Positions 10,001-18,400 of a stretch of DNA of 64,000 bases are shown piece by piece. The stretch is from Pseudomonas sp. RIT288 (GTDB taxonomy: Bacteria; Pseudomonadota; Gammaproteobacteria; Pseudomonadales; Pseudomonadaceae). Made by a program: the position numbers and the translations under genes. Position 1 is the stretch's first letter. Every line of letters begins with the position of its first letter. The stretch lies in assembly GCF_000631985.1 (NCBI RefSeq), contig NZ_JFYN01000043.1, positions 246,223 to 310,222 of the forward strand, given 5' to 3'. The notes under the pieces were generated by a model. It was not told the DNA's origin, searched no databases, and saw nothing but the letters and a program-made list of their open reading frames with translations.

Positions 10001-10189
10001 ACAGAGTACTCACTTCAAATTCGTGCAATTCAATTGCCAAGCCCGGACGGCGTCACTCGGCCAGCAGCCAGATTTGCGCGCATAGCCTATACGGTCAACG
10101 GCGTTACTGCCGAGGTTACCGTGGCTGTTCAGTTGCTCAATGCCAGCCTGGTGTATTGCGACGAAGAACGTGCGGAGGTTTCTCCGTAA
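7070..10189 (+). CDS. Large protein of unknown function with repeated beta-rich modules
   Basis: A 1039-residue protein I do not recognise. It has no signal peptide, no membrane segment and no enzyme motif. The composition (many V, I, P, N, T; few Cys) and recurring starts such as GVLAVPLSIEG (11-21), GILALPPVIEG (about 342-352) and later proline-led segments suggest several Ig-like beta-sandwich modules of roughly 130-170 residues. The ATG has CAGGAAAAGAC upstream. The codon use is visibly AT-richer than the flanking kgu and RND genes, which suggests horizontal origin. It carries the shared CTGTCA/TGACAG palindrome upstream and is followed by an autotransporter gene in the same direction. 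Function unknown. Confidence 0.75.
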   Translation: MSSFKNSEHIGVLAVPLSIEGVGADGVLPPTASTDGARLLIPLWKDPSVKPGKSDLLEIWVTEPDATTEELFYSNPFPVPVAVGYPGVFLLPARFLQRDGNIVLRYRNTLGDNGNEDTSLPQTFIVRRPVPINLAEPTFPHATLWGYLNCNSTPKLWEEVWVDVEAQPGRFLANDVCVLEWEGFESLNGVRPIPFTALEVKKTLTQGEADNGPLFILGSDKYERYIKPMERSSSALARYTLYRNGIALGRSPIGLVKIDRVIPGSNLSCGPASVAGLDANDTDALALNETDSAEALVPETCRLPSHASSLGNNVDSSMKHSLMEFSKMNMQFNAGGILALPPVIEGQLADKRLTHKQLREDRLLKVTLADVPDKGPEGAMKIDLHVFPKGAIIEVDSTDPTFIVASKNRSDQPGGDWSFPIEFDVPVTSLIEKFHIAGDYTSYEFAFVIIDIFENPDTTEKPYAEALVDLTAPYQRQPGGSNGTGTRPTLLTLGATVPAIINDAWLTDPANAGGLNLEIPHVYQKFEADLDECVFYISQLTTFLLMSAETHAFKGFLPASGIINIPLSFLSGLTEGTYYYSYNLKDQPGNISNNAAITTLFQRIVTPAPILAPARIPVTGTNGGIALNLTTANPPPTKAIMEIDFPINSIPGDRIIPYLSSDAGLFQLPEQPIPPVGTAGPLLFNLDYATLADVFGDANNSNEVEFQYWFELSRPTITPNPVSPSADGLIDFAYAGPEQPNIPELENPNIRDRDVVVQGAGTPVPAPNTLGPAQAGLDAVMNWQIWTDPNRPVTGREIVKFYYQGKQVGEPVPVRLGDTTVSTVLRWATILAEGNGIGADARQAFITVEYPGSPNVMKQQVPTRVNVTAIVINLPAPQIVASAFRGATGTLIPERVITSINCPSLNHPSVVNGAMPPYLPRQLRIRVRRDANIPTGAVVNLDFEGRTTNAVGAPAIPATHITRSAPMPPTGDLEFRLTEYSLQIRAIQLPSPDGVTRPAARFARIAYTVNGVTAEVTVAVQLLNASLVYCDEERAEVSP

Positions 10190-10215
10190 TACCTGCACCA
10201 GGCAACTCTTCTTGT

Positions 10216-10244
10216 TGATGAGGGAACGATTCTGCCCTTCATCA
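10216..10244 (+). terminator. Possible hairpin after the 1039-residue gene
   Basis: TGATGAGGG and CCCTTCATCA form a stem with one bulge around an 8-9 nt loop, 27 bp past the stop codon. There is no U-run, so termination is uncertain. Confidence 0.35.
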
Positions 10245-10295
10245 GAAAGAAGCGAAGTTGTGTACGTTCAGATACGGAGATTCGTACGTATAAAA

Positions 10296-10328
10296 AGGAC
10301 AAGTCCTACTAGTGTGAGGACTTGTCCT
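10296..10328. promoter_or_regulatory. Paired dyads AGGACAAGTCCT / AGGACTTGTCCT
   Basis: Two 12-bp dyads, 10296-10307 and 10317-10328, each with half-sites AGGAC/GTCCT around a 2-bp core, 21 bp centre to centre. Together they also form one perfect 12-bp inverted repeat. The pair lies 114-146 bp before the autotransporter start. The spacing of two helical turns fits two dimers bound on one DNA face; a hairpin is the alternative. Confidence 0.5.
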
Positions 10329-10441
10329 ACATATCGTTGAAAGGTTAGTCCGTAGTCTGGCGGCCCTTACATATCCGGCTTGCGAGTGTTCTCGAGTCGG
10401 TCGCTCGTTCCCGCGGGAATGCATTCGAGTAGGACTCAACC

Positions 10442-12892
10442 ATGACGCCAAAGCCGGTATTCAACTTGTCCAGAACCCAACTCAGTGTGTGGGTGCTATC
10501 AATTATCCCCACATTACTGAACTCTTCCATGATCCAGGCGGCCAGCGTGCCGGCAGGAACGACTCAAACGATCGACGCCAGTTCACCACTGGACGTCTGG
10601 CAGTTGCAGACAAACGCAACGCTGACAGGCTCGGGGGCCAGTACCCTGGGACTTTCCAGCACCACGGGGGGACTGATCAATCTGAGTAACTCGACAGTTG
10701 CCTCTGCAGGTCCGGGTGGACTGCGGAACGCTATTTCCCTGACCAACGCTACGGCAACCCTGAACAACTCCAGCGTCACCAGTTTGAGCGGGATTGGCAT
10801 CTCGGCCGTGCGCAGTATTTCCAGTGTTGGCGGCTCTACGGTAAATCTGAGCAACAACACGATTGTCAGAGGCCTGCAAGGCGGGATTGCCGGTAACCGT
10901 TTCAGTGAATTGAATGTGCAGGGATCTACCGTGGAAGGCACTGGTGCCAACAGTTTCGGGATCCGTCTGCTCGAGGGCTCGCTGTCGGCAACTGCCGGCA
11001 GCAGCATCACCGGTGGGCTCAACGGCCTGACCGTGGGCACCGACACACTGGTATCGACGGTGATTCCATCGACCATCGTCCTGGACAATTCCCGTATCGA
11101 AGGCAAGACCGGCTCGGCTATCGTCGTGGGTATCAACGCGCCGAACTTTCCAACAGTCGCGAAAATCTCGGTGCTCAATGGTTCCAGCCTGATTGGCGGT
11201 AACGGTACGCTGCTCGAGGTTCGTACCGGCGCTTCGGCCGAGTTGTTGGTCGACGACAGTCGCCTCACCGGCAACGTCGTAGCCGGAGCAGGCGGTTCGG
11301 CGAACGTCACGCTACAGAACAAAGCGACATTGACCGGTGATTTGCAGGGTGTTACCACCGCGACCCTGAACAATCAGGCGCACATGAACGGTGATGTTCT
11401 GGGGGCTTCGCGGGTGTCGATCGACAATGCTTCTTCGCTCACCGGCAATCTTGAGAGCGTCGCCACTGTTTCGCTGAATAACCAGAGTTTGATGAAGGGC
11501 AATATCAACGCCGCGCCCGAGAGTTTGTCTACGGTGACACTTGATAATGCAGCTACCCTGGTGGGCCAGGTCAGTAATGTGAACAACTTCTCCATCAATA
11601 ATCAGGCGCTCTGGCAAATGACGGGCAGCCAGTCGGTGAGCAATCTGGATCTACAAAATGGCGGGAGGGTCCAGCTCGGCGGTTATCAGCTCAATGTCTC
11701 CAATCTCGGTGGAAACGGTACTTTTGGGATCGACACAGACTTCGGCACGGGTAACACCGGTCTACTGAACCTCACCGGCAATGCTGTCGGGAATCATCAG
11801 TTGCTGGTCACCAGTAGCGGTACGGATCCGGTCAGCGATGCGCAGATCAAAGTGGTACAGACGGTCGGTGGTATCGCTCAATTCGGATTACCCACAGGGT
11901 TTGTCGACGCAGGGGCTTTTACCTATCGGCTGGTCAAGGAAGGTGAGGACTGGTACCTGCGCCCGGACAAGGAAGTGGTGAGTACGCCGACCCGCTCGGT
12001 CATGGCGATATTTGGTACGGCGCCGACCGTTATCTACGGTGAAATGGCCTCTCTGACCAACCGCATGGGTGAATTGCGTGCGAACAGTTCGCCAACTGGC
12101 GGGTGGATACGATCATATGGCAATCGCTTCAGCATCAGCACCAACGCCTATGGTGATGGCTACAGTCAGAGCCAGTATGGCCTGGCAATGGGGTTTGACA
12201 CCCCGGTGCAGATTGCCGGTGAACGTGTATTGCTGGGTACCTTCATTGGTTACAGCAAGTCTGATCTTGATTTGAGCCGCGGCAGTTCGGGGGAAATCGG
12301 CAGCACTTCGTTCGGGGTTTACGGTACCTGGCTTGGAGAGAGTGGCTACTACCTGGATACCGTTGCCAAACTCAACCATTTTCGCAATGAAGCCAAGGTT
12401 TCGATGAGTGATGGCTCACGTACCGACGGCAGCTTCAACAATTTCGGGGCCAGCGCATCGGTGGAGTTTGGTAAACATATCGATCTTGCAGGCGGTTATT
12501 ACGTGGCGCCCTTTACCCAGTGGCAGGCGGCGTCGGTGCAAGGCAAGAATTTCAGCCTGGACAACGGCCTGAACGCTGACGCCGATACTACTCGCTCGCT
12601 GCTGGGCAAGGCGGGTGTGACGCTGGGACGTGGCATGACGCTGGCTAATGGCAGCGTTCTGCAACCGCATATCCGCGCTGCCGTGGTCCAGGAATTTGCG
12701 AAAAACAATGAAGTACGGGTCAATGACAACAAGTTCAACAATGACTTGTCAGGCACGCGTTTCGAAGTCGGGACCGGGGTGGCCTGGACGCTGAATGACC
12801 GCTGGCAGTTACATGCCGAGGTGGATACCAGTAAAGGTGATAACGTCACCAAGGACTTTGGTCTCAATATGGGGGCGCATTACAAATTTTGA
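10442..12892 (+). CDS. Autotransporter (type Va secretion), pertactin-like passenger
   Basis: An 816-residue autotransporter. Residues 1-33 form an extended signal peptide (hydrophobic VWVLSIIPTLLNSSMIQA, cleavage near IQA-AS). Residues ~35-510 are a passenger rich in N, G, S, T with short repeats of the form 'ATLNNQ.. / VSLNNQS.. / VTLDNAATL', typical of a parallel beta-helix. Residues ~550-816 are the beta-barrel translocator, starting GGWIRSYGNRF and ending in aromatic Phe (GAHYKF). No protease triad or lipase GDSL motif is obvious in the passenger, so an adhesin-like surface role is the likeliest guess. TAGGA lies about 8 bp before the ATG. A strong terminator follows. Confidence 0.85.
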   Translation: MTPKPVFNLSRTQLSVWVLSIIPTLLNSSMIQAASVPAGTTQTIDASSPLDVWQLQTNATLTGSGASTLGLSSTTGGLINLSNSTVASAGPGGLRNAISLTNATATLNNSSVTSLSGIGISAVRSISSVGGSTVNLSNNTIVRGLQGGIAGNRFSELNVQGSTVEGTGANSFGIRLLEGSLSATAGSSITGGLNGLTVGTDTLVSTVIPSTIVLDNSRIEGKTGSAIVVGINAPNFPTVAKISVLNGSSLIGGNGTLLEVRTGASAELLVDDSRLTGNVVAGAGGSANVTLQNKATLTGDLQGVTTATLNNQAHMNGDVLGASRVSIDNASSLTGNLESVATVSLNNQSLMKGNINAAPESLSTVTLDNAATLVGQVSNVNNFSINNQALWQMTGSQSVSNLDLQNGGRVQLGGYQLNVSNLGGNGTFGIDTDFGTGNTGLLNLTGNAVGNHQLLVTSSGTDPVSDAQIKVVQTVGGIAQFGLPTGFVDAGAFTYRLVKEGEDWYLRPDKEVVSTPTRSVMAIFGTAPTVIYGEMASLTNRMGELRANSSPTGGWIRSYGNRFSISTNAYGDGYSQSQYGLAMGFDTPVQIAGERVLLGTFIGYSKSDLDLSRGSSGEIGSTSFGVYGTWLGESGYYLDTVAKLNHFRNEAKVSMSDGSRTDGSFNNFGASASVEFGKHIDLAGGYYVAPFTQWQAASVQGKNFSLDNGLNADADTTRSLLGKAGVTLGRGMTLANGSVLQPHIRAAVVQEFAKNNEVRVNDNKFNNDLSGTRFEVGTGVAWTLNDRWQLHAEVDTSKGDNVTKDFGLNMGAHYKF

Positions 12893-12910
12893 TCTGAAAG
12901 TCTCGAGCAT

Positions 12911-12939
12911 AAAAAAGGAAGCCTACGCTTCCTTTTTTT
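12911..12939. terminator. Rho-independent terminator between converging genes
   Basis: AAAGGAAGC and GCTTCCTTT pair around CTAC, with an A-run before and a T-run after. The symmetry lets it serve both the autotransporter and the converging gene at 12950. Confidence 0.88.
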
Positions 12940-12949
12940 GTGTTACAGG

Positions 12950-13411
12950 CTAGCCGGCTTTCAATACCTGGAATTTGCCTTTGAGAATAAAAATATTTTC
13001 TTCATTGTCAGGCATATCAATATTGATATTGAAACGGCCTTTGACGTTTTCATCGCTCGCTGGCTCGATCTCGATCTCTCCCGAGACGCCTTCATAAATT
13101 TTCCCGTCACTGTTTTTAAAGCTGAAAGCCACATCGTCGCGACTTTTCACCTCGTACTTGCCCACGGCCAGATCCGCAGGAAGTACAAAGGTAAGTTCGC
13201 GAGTAGTTGTGTTGGATACACGAGTGTTCTTATCACTACGCTGAATGGCGGTGATACACATTGCGTCAAGTTTGTTTCGCCCTGTTTTTACCTTGTCGAT
13301 CAGTCTGGCGTTGGCATTAAATGGGTTGACTTCCAGTTGGGCATTGGCAAACGCTTCGGCGCTCACATAGTTACCTGCGGCGAAACTGGTTCGTTTGATC
13401 ACAGCATTCAT
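12950..13411 (-). CDS. Small hypothetical protein, beta-rich
   Basis: A 153-residue cytosolic protein I do not recognise, with no signal peptide or membrane segment. The start MNAVIKRTSF (13411) was chosen because GGAGA precedes it; the frame is open 12 codons further upstream. The C-terminal half has alternating hydrophobic strands (KIYEGVSGEIEIE, VKGRFNINIDMP, IFILKGKFQVLKAG). Segments of the form G-x-F-x-I also appear in the 279-residue protein at 14401, and both genes have the same palindrome upstream, so the two may be related. AT-richer than the chromosome around it. Confidence 0.65.
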   Translation of the reverse strand: MNAVIKRTSFAAGNYVSAEAFANAQLEVNPFNANARLIDKVKTGRNKLDAMCITAIQRSDKNTRVSNTTTRELTFVLPADLAVGKYEVKSRDDVAFSFKNSDGKIYEGVSGEIEIEPASDENVKGRFNINIDMPDNEENIFILKGKFQVLKAG

Positions 13412-13502
13412 GGGCCTGGTCTCCGTTACTTTGAGTAAGGTATCCAAAGGCCATGCATGGCCCTAATCCTGGATAGGCTATAAGAGCCTGCTTTCAGGGG
13501 AC

Positions 13503-13530
13503 TGTAAACTGTCAGAGTTGACAGTTTACA
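13503..13530. promoter_or_regulatory. Shared palindrome, copy 2 (longest version)
   Basis: A perfect inverted repeat: TGTAAACTGTCA, four bases GAGT, then TGACAGTTTACA. The core CTGTCAGAGTTGACAG (13509-13524) is identical to copy 3. It begins 91 bp before the start of the 153-residue gene on the minus strand. Confidence 0.6.
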
Positions 13531-13590
13531 AAGGGCATTTCCAAGCGGCGGTTTCACATTGAACTCAGGGCGCTTCCTGGGCCAACAAGC

Positions 13591-14232
13591 TCAACCGAAC
13601 AGCCCCGCGGCAATATTGATCGAAAAACCGAGGATCGCTGTGTTGAACACAAACCCGATCAATGACTGAGCCAGTACGATCTTGCGAATATCGCGGGTAG
13701 CGACGCCCACATCAGCGGTCTGTACCGCGACGCCGATGGTGAACGAGAAGTACAGGAAGTCCCAGTAGTTGGGTGTGGTCAGACCTTCGGCAAAGCGCAA
13801 CGCCGGATCCTTGCCGTCCCAGGTGTAAAACAGCCGGGCGTAATGCACGCTGAAAATCACCCCGATCACCAGCCACGAACCTACCACGGTGAGGGCGGTA
13901 AACGCGTAATGCAGAAGTTTGCGATGATTATCCAGGTCTTTGGCGCCGGCCAGCTCAAGGGTGATGGCGGCCAGGCTGGCCAGGGCTGCGATGCACACAA
14001 CGAACAGCACCAGCCCGGCGTTTTCGTCTTCGACGACGGCGATGCGTTTGACGTCCGGCGCCTTCGCCCGAATGGTCAGCCAGAACATCAGGATCAGGTA
14101 GATCCAGACACCGGCATTCCAACCGATGAGGATTTTGCTGACGATGGAGTCGGCCGGGACCAGCAGGCCGGTGGCAAGGCCCACCAGAGCGGCGGCGGAC
14201 AGGCGAGGGTGGGTGCGGGCGAGAAAGCGCAT
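13591..14232 (-). CDS. DUF1345 family membrane protein
   Basis: A 213-residue inner-membrane protein with about five hydrophobic segments. It carries the conserved tail pattern NYWDFLYFSFTIGVAVQTADVG (the F-x-Y-F-S-x-T-x-G-x-x-x-Q-x-x-D core), as in DUF1345. That segment resembles the pore-loop end of two-TM channel-like proteins, but no function is established for the family. It is flanked by the two small unknown genes and faces the same way. Confidence 0.8.
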   Translation of the reverse strand: MRFLARTHPRLSAAALVGLATGLLVPADSIVSKILIGWNAGVWIYLILMFWLTIRAKAPDVKRIAVVEDENAGLVLFVVCIAALASLAAITLELAGAKDLDNHRKLLHYAFTALTVVGSWLVIGVIFSVHYARLFYTWDGKDPALRFAEGLTTPNYWDFLYFSFTIGVAVQTADVGVATRDIRKIVLAQSLIGFVFNTAILGFSINIAAGLFG

Positions 14233-14366
14233 GAGGACTCACTGTAATGATCGATCTCTGCACCTTAGCGCACGCTACCGTGCTTTTGTAGAAGCTGGCG
14301 TTTCGGAGCGCCTCATCACCACCACAACGAACAATGGCACCACTGAGTGGCTGTCCGAATGACAGT

Positions 14367-14387
14367 GTGGGAGCGGGCCGCTCCCAC
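14367..14387. terminator. GC-rich hairpin between genes
   Basis: GTGGGAGCGG and CCGCTCCCAC pair around one G. It lies 14 bp after the stop of the gene at 14401 and upstream of the DUF1345 gene. The same GTGGGAGCGGG arm recurs at 15411, so this is also a dispersed repeat. Confidence 0.6.
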
Positions 14388-14400
14388 GGAGCGGCAACTG

Positions 14401-15240
14401 TCAGGCCTCGATGTTGAACTTACCGTTTGCGTCTACCTCATTTCCGAAGCTATCGCTGAACTGCGCATCAAACGTGCCGGTGATCAGGCGCTCAGTGGGG
14501 GCGGCGGTAAAAATCAGCTTTCCGGACGTTGTGATGTGAAGCTCACCTGTGGACGAGTTGTGAACGATGTACACCTCATCTTTCTTCGACAGATCAAACT
14601 CCCCGGCTTTCAAGTCGCCCATGATGAAAATGGTGTAGCGAACCTGACTACCGGAACTCTGCTCGGCTCTCACTTCAAGATAGGACGGGATAATCGGCGA
14701 CGGCTGATGTTTCGTGATGCGAAACTTATCGGCTTTGAAGTCGCCAATTCCGCCATTGGCGGTGAAGGTGCCCGTCGCTTCGGATTGATTGTTTTGTACC
14801 GAATCAGTAATGCCGGTCAGATCAAAACGGCCGTCGATGATATCCAGCTCCTCTCCAAAGCCGCCAATTTTGAAGCGGTACTCGCCGTACATACGAGCGG
14901 TTTTCCAGTCGTAGCGAATTTTGATCTCGCCGGAACGCGCCGGGTGAACAGGACCACCCGAGTCGGAGAAGCGCGCGTAAATGGCCTCGGTATTCCCGCC
15001 GATTTCCAGGATGTCCTCCGTGCCGTCATTCGATAGCGTGCCGGGAACCCTCAGCGTTATGAAATGCCATGGTTTGCCCTTCTGCCGCTCCTGCTCGTCC
15101 TTGTTTTCGTCGTGAACGGCGGTGATCCAGAACTGATTTTCGACCTTGTCAATTGCCCAGTCACTGTTCGCTTCGAATGTATGCGGATGGGTGCCTTGAA
15201 TAACTGCACTCATATGCTGCTCGTTGGTTTTATCGTTCAT
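14401..15240 (-). CDS. Hypothetical protein, beta-rich
   Basis: A 279-residue cytosolic protein I do not recognise, with no export signal. The start MNDKTNEQHMS (15240) was chosen because AAGGACAG lies eight bases upstream; the longer open frame to 15324 has no such site and would run up to the palindrome. Repeated strand-turn-strand units with G-x-F or D-G-R-F endings (IIDGRFDLTG, ATGTFTANGG, ITGTFDAQFSD, ANGKFNIEA) suggest a barrel or stacked beta fold. The C-terminal GKFNI resembles GRFNI in the 153-residue neighbour. Function unknown. Confidence 0.65.
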   Translation of the reverse strand: MNDKTNEQHMSAVIQGTHPHTFEANSDWAIDKVENQFWITAVHDENKDEQERQKGKPWHFITLRVPGTLSNDGTEDILEIGGNTEAIYARFSDSGGPVHPARSGEIKIRYDWKTARMYGEYRFKIGGFGEELDIIDGRFDLTGITDSVQNNQSEATGTFTANGGIGDFKADKFRITKHQPSPIIPSYLEVRAEQSSGSQVRYTIFIMGDLKAGEFDLSKKDEVYIVHNSSTGELHITTSGKLIFTAAPTERLITGTFDAQFSDSFGNEVDANGKFNIEA

Positions 15241-15326
15241 GATTGCTGTCCTTGGCCCTGAAGCCAGGTTGGTCCACTGATCAATCAGTGGCGTTTCAGG
15301 GTAGGGCATCGGGAAATTCTGCATAA

Positions 15327-15342
15327 CTGTCAGAGTTGACAG
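15327..15342. promoter_or_regulatory. Shared palindrome, copy 3
   Basis: CTGTCAGAGTTGACAG, identical in its 16-bp core to copy 2, 87 bp before the chosen start of the 279-residue gene. Confidence 0.6.
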
Positions 15343-15410
15343 GTGTTGCCTTTCAGCGGGAAAGGCGAGAGGGGGGATCTGAACTCTGCGTTGATTGTTC
15401 GAATGACATT

Positions 15411-15436
15411 GTGGGAGCGGGCAAGCCCGCTCCCAC
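15411..15436. terminator. Strong hairpin at the end of the RND operon
   Basis: GTGGGAGCGGGC, AA, GCCCGCTCCCAC: a perfect 12-bp stem starting 5 bp after the RND permease stop. No clear U-run, but the same element type recurs at 14367. Confidence 0.65.
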
Positions 15437-15441
15437 AGGGA

Positions 15442-18400
15442 TCAGCGAGGTGTGGTGAAGCGTTGCACGAGCTTCATGACCACCACAAAAAACAACGGTA
15501 CAAAGATCACCGCCAGCGTTGCCGTGATCATCCCGCCGATCACCCCGGTGCCAATGGCTTGCTGGCTCGCCGAGCTGGCACCCGTTGCGATGGCCAGCGG
15601 CACCACGCCAAGGATGAACGCCAGCGAAGTCATGACGATCGGGCGTAGACGCAGGCGCGCTGCCTGCAACGTGGCATCGATCAGATCGTGGCCTTCGTCA
15701 TACAGGCTCTTGGCGAATTCGATGATCAGGATCGCGTTTTTCGCTGACAGACCAATGATCGTGATCAGGCCGACCTTGAAGAACACATCGTTGGGCATCT
15801 CGCGCAAGGTCACGGCCAGCACCGCGCCGAGCACGCCCAGCGGTACCACCAGCAGCACCGAGGTCGGAATCGACCAGCTCTCGTACAGCGCCGCCAGACA
15901 CAGGAACACGATCAGCAGCGACAGACCGAGCAGGATCGGCGCCTGACTGCCGGACAAACGTTCCTGCAATGACAGCCCGGTCCATTCCTGACCCAGACCT
16001 TTCGGCCCCTGAGCGACCAGCCGTTCAATCTCTGCCATGGCCTCGCCGGTGCTGTGCCCGGGCGAGGGTTCGCCGGAAATCGCAATCGCCGGGTAACCGT
16101 TGTAGCGGGTCAGTTGCGCCGGACCCTGGGTCCATTTCGCCTGAACGAACGCCGACAGCGGCACCATGTGCCCGGCGTTATTGCGCACGTGCATTTTCAG
16201 CAGGTCATCAACCTGACTGCGCTGATCGCCTTCGGCCTGTACCACCACCCGCTGCATGCGCCCCTGATTGGGGAAGTCGTTGATGTAGGAGGAACCCACG
16301 GCGGTGGACAACACGTTGCCGATGTCGGCGAACGACACGCCCAGCGCGTTGGCCTGCTTGCGGTCCACTTCCAGTTGCACCTGCGGCGCTTCGGCCAGCG
16401 CGCTTTCGCGCACATTCATCAGCACCGGACTTTTCTCTGCGGCGGCGAGCAATTCGGTGCGTGCCTGCATCAATGTCGCGTGACCGAGACCGCCGCGATC
16501 CTGCAGACGGAATTCGAAGCCGCTCGACGTGCCGAGGCCATCTACGGGCGGTGGCAGTACCGAGAACGCCATGGCGTCCTTGATCTGGCTCAGGGCGATG
16601 TTGGCGCGGTCGGCAATCGAGCTTGCCGCGTCATCGCTGCTGCGCTGCGACCAATCCTTCAACGTGGAAAAGGCCAGCGCCGCGTTCTGCCCGCTACCAG
16701 AAAAGCTGAAGCCGAGAATCACCACACTGTCACTGATACCGGGCTCTCCAGCGTTATGCGCTTCAAGTTGCTCGGCGACCTGCACCGTGCGGTTCTTGGT
16801 CGCCCCGGGTGGCAGTTGAATGTCAGTGATGGTGTACCCCTGATCCTCAACCGGCAGGAACGAGGAGGGCAGGCGCGCAAAGCACAACCCCATACCGATC
16901 AGCAGCACGCCGTAGATCAGCAGATAACGCCCGCTGCGCTTCAGGGCGTAGCCGACCCAACCTTGGTAGCGATCGGTCAATTGCTCGAAGCGGCGGTTGA
17001 ACCAGCCGAAGAATCCGCTCTTCTCATGATGCTCGCCCTTGGCAATCGGCTTGAGCAGCGTTGCGCACAGTGCAGGCGTCAGAGTCAGGGCGAGGAACGC
17101 CGAGAACAGGATCGAGGTCGCCATCGACAGCGAGAACTGCCGGTAAATCACCCCCACAGAACCCTGCATGAATGCCATCGGAATGAACACGGCCACCAGC
17201 ACCAGAGTGATGCCGATGATCGCGCCGGTGATCTGCTTCATCGCCTTGCGCGTCGCCTCTTTCGGCGACAGGCCTTCGGTAGCCATGATCCGCTCGACGT
17301 TCTCCACCACGACGATGGCGTCGTCCACCAGAATGCCGATGGCCAGCACCATGCCGAACATGGTCAGCACGTTGATCGAGAAACCCAGCGCGAGCATAGT
17401 GGCGAACGTGCCCATCAGGGCCACCGGCACCACCAGCGTCGGGATCAGCGTGTAGCGGATGTTCTGCAGGAACAGGAACATCACCGCGAACACCAGCAAC
17501 ATCGCCTCGCCCAAGGTGTACACCACTTTGGTGATCGAGACCTTCACGAACGGCGAAGTGTCATAGGGAATCTTGTATTCGACGCCGGCCGGGAAGTAGC
17601 GCGACAGCTCATCCATCTTCGCCCGAATCAATGTGGCGGTTGCCAGAGCATTGGCCCCCGGCGCCAACTGCACGCCGACGGCGGTGGACGGCTTGCCGTT
17701 GAGGCGCGTGCCGAACTGGTATTCCTGACTGCCGATCTCGACACGCGCCACATCACCGATGCGCACGGTGGAGCCGTCGGGATTGGCCTTGAGCACGATG
17801 TCGGCGAATTCTTCCGGGGTCGACAACTGCCCCTTGACCAGAATGGTTGCGGTGATTTCCTGCGAGGATGGGTTGGGCAAATCGCCAATGCTGCCCGCCG
17901 ATACCTGCGCGTTCTGCGCGACGATAGCCGCATTGACGTCGGCCGGGGTCAGGTTGAAACCAATCAGCTTCTGCGGATCGATCCAGATCCGCATCGCGCG
18001 TTCGGCGCCATACAACTGCGCTTTGCCGACGCCGTCGATGCGTTTGACCTCGTTCATCACGTTGCGCGCCAGATAGTCACTGAGCGCCACGTCATCGAGC
18101 TTGCCGTCGCTGGAAGTCAGGGTGATCAGCAGCAGGAAGCCGGCAGAGACTTTCTCCACCTGCAAACCTTGCTGGTTCACCGCTTGCGGCAGGCGCGACT
18201 CGACCACTTTGAGGCGGTTCTGCACATCGACCTGGGCCAGCTCCGGGTTGGTGCCCGGCTGGAAGGTGGCTTTGATCGTCGCACTGCCGAGGCTGCTCTG
18301 CGATTCGAAGTACAGCAGGTGATCGGCGCCGTTGAGCTCCTCCTCGATCAGGCTGACCACGCTTTCATCGACGGTCTGCGCCGAGGCACCGGGGTACACC

